In this document: in pieces, positions 1 through 5,762 of the stretch | Position numbering within the stretch: position 1 is the stretch's first letter | Layout of the letters: every line of letters starts with the position of its first letter | NCBI GenBank assembly: GCA_031277195.1 | Contig: JAITMU010000130.1 | Location: 1 to 6,203, forward strand | Reading direction: 5' to 3' | From: Gallionellaceae bacterium | Lineage (GTDB): Bacteria > Pseudomonadota > Gammaproteobacteria > Burkholderiales > Gallionellaceae | Length of the DNA stretch: 6,203 nucleotides | Program-made: the position numbers and the translations under genes | The notes under the pieces: generated by a model | Told to the model about the DNA's origin: nothing | Databases searched by the model: none | What the model saw: only the letters and a program-made list of their open reading frames with translations

Positions 1-1719
1 GACAACACCGGCACCTACACCAACAACGGCGCGAATTTTGATCGGGTGAACACCAATACCGGCACGATCAACAACAACGCCGGTTTCAACTGGACGGGCG
101 ATGTGGGGTCGAACGCGGGGACGATCAACAACGTGACGGGCGCGACCTGGCAGGGCAATTTCACCACGGCGGGCACGGTCAACAACGGCGGCACGATTAC
201 CGGCACGTTCACGCAGACCGGCGGCACGACCACCAACACCGGCTCGATTTCCGGCGCAACGGCAGTGACCAATGGCCTCTTTACCGGCGCCGGCTCGACC
301 GGCAGTTTGACGCTGAACAACGGCGCGACGCTGGCGCCGGGTAATGGCGGCATCGGTGCGATGACGGTGAACGGCAACATCGTGTTCAACGCCGGTTCGG
401 TCTATCAGGTGGAAACCACTCCGACGCCGGATCAGTCCGACAAGATCAACGCCAGCGGCACGGCCACGCTCACCGGCGGCGCGGTGAGCGTGCTGGCGGG
501 CGCGGGGGATTACGCGCTGCAAACGACGTACACCATCCTGACCGCGAACGGCGGGCTGGGCGGCACAACCTTCACCGGCGTGACGACGGATCTCGCTTTC
601 CTCACGCCCACGCTGACGTATGACGCGACCCACGCGATGCTGACGCTGGATCGCAACAACATCGACTTCTCCAGCGTCGGCAGCACCCGCAACCAGCGGG
701 CGACGGGCGAGGACGTGGAGACGCTGGGCAGCGGCAATGCGGTCTGGGATGCGGTGGTGCAACTGACCGACGACACGGCGCGCGGCGCGTTCGACCAGAT
801 GTCGGGCGAAATTCATGCGTCGGCGAAAGGCGCGATGCTGGAGGACACCCGCTTCGTGCGCGAGATGGCGCTGGATCGCTCGCAACAAACGGCAGGCAGC
901 GGCCCCTGGGCGAGCGCGTTTGGCTCCTGGGCGACTGACGACAGCGACGGCAATGCGGCGAAGCTGAAGCGCGACGTGACCGGCGTGTTTATCGGCGCGG
1001 ATACGCAGGCGGGCGACTGGCATCTGGGCGGATTGCTGGGCTACAGCCAGAGCGATCTGACGGTGGACGCGCGCAATTCAAGCGGCGACACCCATGACTT
1101 CCACCTGGGCGCGTATGGCGGCACGCATATTGGCGCAATCAACCTCCGTTTGGGCGCGGCGCACACCTCGCACAGCATCTCGACGAAGCGCGCGGTCGCA
1201 TTCACCGGCATTACGGATCGCCTGACGGCCAGCTACAACGCCCGCACGACGCAGGTGTTCGGCGAAGCGGGTTACGGCGTGGCGCTGTCGGCGCAGACAT
1301 CGGTGGAACCGTTCGTGAATCTGGCGTATGTGAATCACGCCACGGATGCGTTCCATGAGCGCGGCGGCGTGGCGGCATTGGCGAGCGAAAAGAGCGACAG
1401 CCACCATACGGCATTCTCCACGGCAGGCATCCGCGCCGAGACCAAGCTGGACCTGGGCGGCGTGACGGCGAAAGCCAGGGGTTCGGCGGGCTGGCATCAC
1501 GCCTTCGGCGACACCGACATGGCCTCGACGCACGCATTCAGCAGCGGAGACGTGTTCACGGTGTACGGCGTGCCGGTGACGAGAGACGCCTTGTCGCTGG
1601 AAGCCGGATTGGATTTCGAGCTAAGCCCCAACGCCACGGCAGGAATTTCCTACAACGGCCTGCACGGCAGCGACTACTCGGATAACGGGGTGCGCGCGGA
1701 GATAAAGGTGAAGTTCTAG
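1..1719 (+). CDS. Autotransporter (type Va), C-terminal part; 5' end outside window
   Basis: The frame is open from base 1 with no start needed, so this is the last 572 residues of a longer secreted or surface protein. Residues about 1-100 are Asn/Thr/Gly-rich imperfect repeats typical of a beta-helical passenger. Residues about 100-225 continue as Gly/Thr-rich beta-strand sequence, including a LAPGNGGIG segment of the kind common just before autotransporter barrels. Residues about 230-300 are more charged and helical (the linker that plugs the pore). The barrel starts near GPWASAFGSW (residue 301) and runs about 272 residues to the end, a normal length for an autotransporter beta-domain. It ends in alternating strand sequence with a terminal Phe (EIKVKF), the usual outer-membrane insertion signal. 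No cysteine occurs in the 572 residues, as is common for this class. The signal peptide and passenger function are not visible; adhesion or a structural surface role is only a guess. The gene is followed by an inverted repeat and faces a convergent small operon. Confidence 0.93.
   Translation, partial: DNTGTYTNNGANFDRVNTNTGTINNNAGFNWTGDVGSNAGTINNVTGATWQGNFTTAGTVNNGGTITGTFTQTGGTTTNTGSISGATAVTNGLFTGAGSTGSLTLNNGATLAPGNGGIGAMTVNGNIVFNAGSVYQVETTPTPDQSDKINASGTATLTGGAVSVLAGAGDYALQTTYTILTANGGLGGTTFTGVTTDLAFLTPTLTYDATHAMLTLDRNNIDFSSVGSTRNQRATGEDVETLGSGNAVWDAVVQLTDDTARGAFDQMSGEIHASAKGAMLEDTRFVREMALDRSQQTAGSGPWASAFGSWATDDSDGNAAKLKRDVTGVFIGADTQAGDWHLGGLLGYSQSDLTVDARNSSGDTHDFHLGAYGGTHIGAINLRLGAAHTSHSISTKRAVAFTGITDRLTASYNARTTQVFGEAGYGVALSAQTSVEPFVNLAYVNHATDAFHERGGVAALASEKSDSHHTAFSTAGIRAETKLDLGGVTAKARGSAGWHHAFGDTDMASTHAFSSGDVFTVYGVPVTRDALSLEAGLDFELSPNATAGISYNGLHGSDYSDNGVRAEIKVKF
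4..300 (+). repeat. Imperfect coding repeats in autotransporter passenger
   Basis: Units built on N-T/A-G-T-I/V-N-N start near 4, 55, 112, 166 and 235, so the period is 17-23 codons. Examples are NTGTINN, NAGTINN, TAGTVNN and the looser NTGSISG. The pattern fits successive beta-helix rungs. The copies are diverged at the DNA level and vary in length, so this is a protein-structural repeat rather than a recent tandem duplication. It probably continues upstream of the window. Confidence 0.7.
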
Positions 1720-1739
1720 CCGGATAGGCGGGGTAGCAT

Positions 1740-1819
1740 CGTAGGCTGGGTGGAGCGCAGCGATACCCAGCATGATCGCCGTAAAGCTGGGATTGCGCTA
1801 CGCTCCATCCCAGCCTACG
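1740..1819. repeat. GTAG-type inverted palindromic doublet (REPIN-like)
   Basis: The left arm at 1741-1770 begins GTAGGCTGGG. The right arm at 1787-1818 ends CCCAGCCTAC and is its reverse complement apart from a few mismatches and small indels, with a 16-nt spacer. Each arm is also a small palindrome of its own (CTGGGT...ACCCAG on the left, CTGGGA...TCCCAG on the right). Outward GTAG ends, internal hairpins and inverted pairing match REP doublets mobilised by RAYT (Y1-type) transposases in proteobacteria. The element lies 20 bp after the autotransporter stop and 12 bp from the stop of the convergent minus-strand gene, so it may serve as a bidirectional terminator. No T-tract follows it, so a terminator role is inference. 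Confidence 0.8.
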
Positions 1820-1831
1820 GTTCTGGACGCG

Positions 1832-1993
1832 TCAGCCTGCGTGCGGCGTTTCGCGGTTTTCGTGCCGACGTTGCTGTTCGCGGCTGATCCGTCTGGATTC
1901 GCTGCGGACGGCATTGAACGCGCCCGTCAGCGGCGCAAAATACAAGCGCACCGAGTCCCGAAAAACTCTCCGAAGATTGATCGTCGTCTTCAT
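1832..1993 (-). CDS. Small arginine-rich protein, 53 aa, unknown function
   Basis: The ATG at 1993-1991 overlaps the TGA of the upstream membrane-protein gene as ATGA. A GGGAG Shine-Dalgarno motif lies 8 nt before it (2006-2002 on the minus strand). The product starts MKTTINLRRVFRDSVRLYF, continues APLTGAF, and has a basic tail: 12 Lys/Arg against 5 Asp/Glu in all. I see no signal peptide or transmembrane helix; residues about 5-30 could form an amphipathic helix that lies on a membrane. A longer version of the frame starts at 2209, but its extra part only shadows the upstream gene. The overlap and good ribosome site suggest translational coupling and a role shared with its partner. I do not recognise the family firmly. 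The gene ends 12 bp from the inverted repeat. Confidence 0.62.
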   Translation of the reverse strand: MKTTINLRRVFRDSVRLYFAPLTGAFNAVRSESRRISREQQRRHENRETPHAG

Positions 1994-2241
1994 TTTGTCA
2001 TCTCCCGAAGCAACCGCCAGCTTGAGCTTGCAAGGTACACCAAAAATAATGCCAAATCCACAAGTAATATCCAATGCGCGGTGTATTCCAGCACTTTTTG
2101 GGTGAAAACGCTGGTGCCAAGTTCGCCAACCCGGCTTGCAGCCAAATCCAGCAACACGGCTACTGCGGCGATGGCCGCAAAAAGCAGTGTGCCAAACAGA
2201 ATGTGCCACAATTGCTCCTTCACGATTTGATTGCGGGTCAT
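1990..2241 (-). CDS. Small two-helix membrane protein, 83 aa, unknown function
   Basis: The protein starts MTRNQIVKEQLWHILFG. It has two clear hydrophobic segments, residues about 12-34 and 54-72, joined by a loop of about 20 residues containing R37, E40 and K49. Basic residues at both ends (R3, K8; R76, R79, K83) suggest a hairpin with both termini in the cytoplasm. Acidic residues D32 and D62 lie within or at the edge of the helices. I chose the start at 2241 because GAGGAAA lies just before it with good spacing. An in-frame ATG at 2274 would add 11 residues but has no evident ribosome site. It is the first gene of a two-gene minus-strand operon, divergent from the cyclo-ligase. No catalytic motif is seen and the family is not recognised. 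Confidence 0.75.
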   Translation of the reverse strand: MTRNQIVKEQLWHILFGTLLFAAIAAVAVLLDLAASRVGELGTSVFTQKVLEYTAHWILLVDLALFLVYLASSSWRLLREMTK

Positions 2242-2358
2242 TATGATTTCCTCAAAACGAATTGATGCGCTCACGGTAACGATGTTTGCCGCCGATCACT
2301 AGCTATCAATCAAGACAGGGTTCATTTCCACTCCACGGCACAGATTGCAAGCAAGGCC
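2242..2358. other. Divergent intergenic region
   Basis: These 117 bp separate the minus-strand small operon from the plus-strand cyclo-ligase and look more AT-rich than the flanking genes. Promoters for both directions are expected here, but I cannot find a convincing pair of -35 and -10 boxes on either strand. A TTGATA at 2309-2304 on the minus strand lacks a good -10 partner. No clear operator, riboswitch or long hairpin is seen. Confidence 0.45.
2247..2253 (-). promoter_or_regulatory. Ribosome binding site deciding the 83-aa ORF start
   Basis: On the minus strand this reads GAGGAAA, followed by TCATA and the ATG at 2241-2239. The GAGG core sits 8 nt from the start codon, which favours this start over the in-frame ATG at 2274. 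Confidence 0.65.
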
Positions 2359-2994
2359 ATGAACACACAAAATCTGAAACAAGCCCTGAGGCAACGTATA
2401 ATTGCGGCTCGCGAGCAGTTGCCGGTGGGCTTGCGCGCCCGTTCGGACGCGGAAATTGCGCGGCGGATCGGGGAACTGGAGGCTTACCGCGCGGCGCGGA
2501 CGGTGTTGGGGTACATGAATTTTGGCGCGGAGTTTGGCGCTGAAATGGTCGCGCGGCAGACGTTGGCAGCGGGTAAAAAACTGCTGTTGCCGAAGGTGAA
2601 CCGCGAGACGCGCGAGCTGGAAATTTACCGCGTCGAGGACGTGGACGCGCAGTTGGCGGCAGGCGCTTACGGCATTCGCGAACCGATGCCAGCGCATTGC
2701 GAACAAGCGACGCCGGACGAGGCGGATTTCATCTTGTTGCCGGGCGTGGCCTTTGGTCGTGATGGCGCGAGGCTGGGATACGGCGGCGGGTTTTACGACA
2801 AATTGCTGGCGCGGTTGCAGAACACGCCGGCATTGGCGGCAGGCGCTTACTCGGTGCAGCTTGCGGACGATATTCCGCAGGAAGCCACGGATCGCAAAGT
2901 GAATTGGCTGGCGACCGAGAGCGAAACGATACATTGCAATAATCAAGAAGGTAGAAAGCATGGCGACGACGCCCAAGGAAACACCGGATATTGA
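2359..2994 (+). CDS. 5-formyltetrahydrofolate cyclo-ligase (MTHFS family)
   Basis: This cytoplasmic enzyme converts 5-formyl-THF with ATP to 5,10-methenyl-THF (EC 6.3.3.2), returning a storage folate to the one-carbon pool. The N-terminus LKQALRQRIIAAREQLP fits the family's basic first helix. GKKLLLPKV (G72-V80) fits the nucleotide and substrate-binding strand. The signature LLPGVAFGRDGARLGYGGG followed by FYDK (P128-K148) is the family's hallmark. At 211 residues it is slightly longer than the usual 180-200. The conserved fold appears to end near WLATES, and the last 20 or so residues (TIHCNNQEGRKHGDDAQGNT and the final GY) lack family character. That tail is encoded largely where the gene overlaps aceE by 35 nt. 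The start ATG has only a weak, close AAGG (2353-2356). Names used for this gene elsewhere include ygfA, fau and MTHFS. Confidence 0.93.
   Translation: MNTQNLKQALRQRIIAAREQLPVGLRARSDAEIARRIGELEAYRAARTVLGYMNFGAEFGAEMVARQTLAAGKKLLLPKVNRETRELEIYRVEDVDAQLAAGAYGIREPMPAHCEQATPDEADFILLPGVAFGRDGARLGYGGGFYDKLLARLQNTPALAAGAYSVQLADDIPQEATDRKVNWLATESETIHCNNQEGRKHGDDAQGNTGY
2945..2951 (+). promoter_or_regulatory. aceE ribosome binding site inside cyclo-ligase gene
   Basis: AAGAAGG ends 8 nt before the ATG at 2960 and lies within the 3' end of the cyclo-ligase reading frame. It supports 2960 as the aceE start and suggests that ribosomes finishing the upstream gene may influence initiation. Confidence 0.7.
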
Positions 2995-5620
2995 CCCGCA
3001 GGAAACGCAGGAATGGCTGGACGCCATCGAGTCGGTGCTGAAGAACGAAGGTTCCGAACGCGCGCATTTCCTGATTGAACAGATGATCGCGCGCGCGCGG
3101 CTGGACGGCGCGGACATGCCGGTCAGCGCGACCACGCCTTACATCAACACGATTGCGGCAGATCAGGGCGAGCGCCCGGACGGCAATCAGGACTTGGAGC
3201 ATCGCATCCGCGCGTTGACGCGCTGGAACGCGGCGGTGCTGATTCTGAATGCGAACAAGGAATCCTCCGAACTCGGCGGCCACATCGCCAGCTTCGCGTC
3301 GGCGGCCACGCTGTATGACGTGGGCTTCAATCATTTCTTCCACGGCGCGTCAGAGAAACACGGCGGCGATCTGGTGTATTTCCAGGGGCACTCCTCGCCC
3401 GGCATGTATGCGCGCGCCTTCCTCGAAGGCCGCATCAGCGAAGCGCAGATGTACAAATTCCGTCAGGAAGTGGACGGCGGCGGCTTGTCGTCGTATCCGC
3501 ACCCCTGGCTGATGCCGAATTTCTGGCAGTTCCCCACGGTGTCGATGGGTCTTGGCCCCTTGATGGCGATTTATCAGGCGCGTTTCATGCGTTACCTGCA
3601 ACATCGCGGGCTGGCGCAAACCGAAGGTCGCAAGGTGTGGGCGTTCCTCGGCGACGGCGAAACCGACGAGCCGGAATCGCTGGGCGCGATCACGATGGCC
3701 GGGCGCGAAAAGCTCGACAACCTGATTTTCGTCATCAACTGCAATCTGCAACGGCTGGACGGCCCGGTGCGCGGCAACGGCAAGATCATTCAGGAACTCG
3801 AAGGCGCGTTCCGCGGCGCGGGCTGGAATGTCATCAAGGTCATCTGGGGTCGCCGCTGGGATCGCCTGCTGGCGAAGGACAAGAGCGGTCTGTTGCTGAA
3901 GCGCATGGAAGAAGTGGTGGACGGCGAATACCAGACCTACAAATCCAGAGATGGCGCGTATGTGCGCCAGCATTTCTTCGGCAAATATCCTGAATTGCTG
4001 GAACTCGTCGCCGACATGACGGACGACGAAATCTGGCGGCTCAATCGCGGCGGTCACGATCCGTTCAAGGTGTTCGCGGCGTATGCGGCGGCGGCCAAAC
4101 ACAAGGGACAGCCGACCGTGATTCTCGCCAAGACCGTGAAAGGCTACGGCATGGGCGCGTCGGGCGAGGCGCAAAATCCGACGCACCAGCAGAAGAAGAT
4201 GGACGAGGACTCGCTGCGCCAGTTCCGCGACCGCTTCAACATTCCCGTGTCCGACGACGAACTGCCCAAGCTGCCGTTTGTGCGCCCCGACGAGGGCAGT
4301 CTGGAGATGAAATACCTGATGGAGCGCAGCGAGAGAATGGGCACGGTGCCGCAGCGTCGCCCGCTCGCGCAAGCGTTGCAAACGCCCGCGCTGGAGGCGT
4401 TCGCCGCGCTGCTGAAAGACAGCGAAGGCCGCGAGTTTTCCACCACGATGGCGTTTGTGCGTTTGCTCGGCATTCTGGTCAAGGACAAGACCATTGGCAA
4501 ACAGGTGGTGCCTATCGTGCCGGACGAATCGCGCACCTTCGGCATGGAAGGCATGTTCCGCCAGCTCGGCATCTTCTCGCAGATCGGTCAGTTGTACACG
4601 CCGGAGGACGCCGACCAACTGATGTTCTACAAGGAAGATTCGCACGGCCAGATTTTGCAGGAAGGCATCAACGAAGCGGGCGGCATGGCCGACTGGATCG
4701 CTGCCGCCACCGCCTACGCCAATCACGGCGTGGCGATGATTCCGTTCTACATTTATTACTCGATGTTCGGTTTCCAGCGCGTCGGCGATCTGGCTTGGGC
4801 GGCGGGCGACATGCGCTCGCGCGGCTTTTTGCTCGGCGGCACCGCCGGACGCACCACGCTGAACGGCGAAGGTTTGCAGCACCAGGACGGTCACAGCCAG
4901 TTGCAGGCCGCGCTGATTCCGAACTGCATTTCCTACGATCCGACGTTCGCCTACGAACTCGCGGTCATCATTCAGGACGGCCTGCGCCGCATGTACGCGG
5001 AGCAGCAGGACGTGTTCTATTACATCACCGTGATGAACGAAAACTACACGCATCCGGCCATGCCGGAAGGCGTCGAGGACGGCATCATCAAGGGCATGTA
5101 TCTGTTCCGCGAAGGCAAAGGCAAGAAGCGTGTGCAACTCTTGGGCAGCGGCACCATCCTGCGCGAAGTCATCGCCGCGGCGGAATTGCTGGAGGACGAT
5201 TTCGACGTGTCCGCCGACATCTGGAGCGTGACCAGCTTCAACGAGCTGCGCCGCGACGGGCTGGATTGCGAACGCTGGAACATGCTGCACCCCGAAGCGC
5301 CGCGCCGCGTCAGCTACGTCGAACAATGCCTCGCGCCGCGTCAGGGGCCGGTGATCGCATCGACCGATTACATCAAGTCCTACGCCGACCAGATCCGCCC
5401 GTACATTCCGCAGCGTTACAAGGCGCTCGGCACGGATGGCTACGGTCGCTCCGACACGCGCCGCAAACTGCGCCGCTTCTTCGAGGTGGATCGCTACTAC
5501 GTGGCGGTCGCCGCGCTGAAGGCGCTGGCGGACGAAGGCATCATTGACGCAAGCGTGGTCGCCAAGGCGATCAAGCGGTACAAGATTGATCCTGACAAGC
5601 CGAATCCGGTGACGGTTTAG
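2960..5620 (+). CDS. aceE: Pyruvate dehydrogenase E1 component, homodimeric type
   Basis: E1 decarboxylates pyruvate using thiamine diphosphate and reductively acetylates the lipoyl group of E2 (EC 1.2.4.1). At 886 residues it is almost the same length as E. coli AceE (887) and aligns from end to end from memory. The N-terminus IDPQETQEWLDAIESVLKNE resembles the E2-contacting start of E. coli E1. HIASFASAATLYDVGFNHFF and DLVYFQGHSSPGMYARAFLE mark the ThDP domain. The metal and ThDP motif is GDGETDEPES (G231 onward) with N260-C-N262 and Q264; D232, N262 and Q264 match the E. coli Mg ligands D230, N260 and Q262. H409 (NPTHQQKKMD) corresponds to the active-loop H407. H641 and H645 lie in LQHQDGHSQ. 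DESRTFGMEGMFRQ and QEGINEAGG mark the second domain. It appears intact and functional. It starts inside the cyclo-ligase gene and is followed after 142 nt by aceF. Confidence 0.98.
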   Translation: MATTPKETPDIDPQETQEWLDAIESVLKNEGSERAHFLIEQMIARARLDGADMPVSATTPYINTIAADQGERPDGNQDLEHRIRALTRWNAAVLILNANKESSELGGHIASFASAATLYDVGFNHFFHGASEKHGGDLVYFQGHSSPGMYARAFLEGRISEAQMYKFRQEVDGGGLSSYPHPWLMPNFWQFPTVSMGLGPLMAIYQARFMRYLQHRGLAQTEGRKVWAFLGDGETDEPESLGAITMAGREKLDNLIFVINCNLQRLDGPVRGNGKIIQELEGAFRGAGWNVIKVIWGRRWDRLLAKDKSGLLLKRMEEVVDGEYQTYKSRDGAYVRQHFFGKYPELLELVADMTDDEIWRLNRGGHDPFKVFAAYAAAAKHKGQPTVILAKTVKGYGMGASGEAQNPTHQQKKMDEDSLRQFRDRFNIPVSDDELPKLPFVRPDEGSLEMKYLMERSERMGTVPQRRPLAQALQTPALEAFAALLKDSEGREFSTTMAFVRLLGILVKDKTIGKQVVPIVPDESRTFGMEGMFRQLGIFSQIGQLYTPEDADQLMFYKEDSHGQILQEGINEAGGMADWIAAATAYANHGVAMIPFYIYYSMFGFQRVGDLAWAAGDMRSRGFLLGGTAGRTTLNGEGLQHQDGHSQLQAALIPNCISYDPTFAYELAVIIQDGLRRMYAEQQDVFYYITVMNENYTHPAMPEGVEDGIIKGMYLFREGKGKKRVQLLGSGTILREVIAAAELLEDDFDVSADIWSVTSFNELRRDGLDCERWNMLHPEAPRRVSYVEQCLAPRQGPVIASTDYIKSYADQIRPYIPQRYKALGTDGYGRSDTRRKLRRFFEVDRYYVAVAALKALADEGIIDASVVAKAIKRYKIDPDKPNPVTV

Positions 5621-5645
5621 GCGGGATTGGGTTATTGAAAATACA

Positions 5646-5743
5646 CCCATCCCCACCCTGCCCTCCTCTTGAAGGGGAGGGAAAGGAAAGGTGAGGTGTA
5701 AAAGTCCCCTCCCCTTCAAGGGGAGGGTTAGGGTGGGGATGGG
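5646..5743. repeat. Inverted palindromic doublet between aceE and aceF
   Basis: The left arm at 5646-5681 and the right arm at 5706-5743 are near-perfect reverse complements, separated by 24 nt. Each arm also contains its own palindrome, such as CCCTCCCCTTCAAGGGGAGG in the right arm. As RNA, the two arms could form one long hairpin of about 36 bp. The 3' arm has five G-runs (5720-5743), giving G-quadruplex potential. The element fills most of the 142-nt gap and ends just before the aceF ribosome binding site. No T-tract follows, so it does not look like a standard terminator; partial attenuation or mRNA stabilisation is possible. It belongs to a different sequence family from the GTAG element at 1740-1819 and resembles the one inside aceF. 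Confidence 0.85.
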
Positions 5744-5746
5744 TTG

Positions 5747-5753
5747 AAGGGAG
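5747..5753 (+). promoter_or_regulatory. aceF ribosome binding site
   Basis: AAGGGAG ends 9 nt before the GTG at 5763. An in-frame TGA at 5745-5747 rules out any earlier start, and no ATG lies between, so GTG is the start codon. The site begins only 4 nt after the end of the repeat at 5743, so folding of the repeat could affect access to it. Confidence 0.75.
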
Positions 5754-5762
5754 CAGGCAAAC

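Noticed and set aside
15..389. 124-codon minus-strand open frame opposite the autotransporter passenger
   Set aside because: It is Pro/Val-rich only because it is the complement of Asn/Thr/Gly repeat codons, and has no independent support.
1772..2230. 152-codon plus-strand open frame
   Set aside because: It starts inside the inverted repeat, has no ribosome site and no recognisable sequence, and is opposite the two better supported small genes with ribosome sites.
2242..2358. Possible 6S RNA gene (ssrS) upstream of the cyclo-ligase
   Set aside because: 6S RNA often lies just upstream of this gene in proteobacteria, but the gap is only 117 bp, shorter than a 6S RNA of about 180 nt, and no long rod-like complementarity is visible.
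5646..5743. Rho-independent terminator of aceE
   Set aside because: The stem is strong, but no U-tract follows and the next operon gene starts within 20 nt, so I treat it as a repeat element and not a classic terminator.
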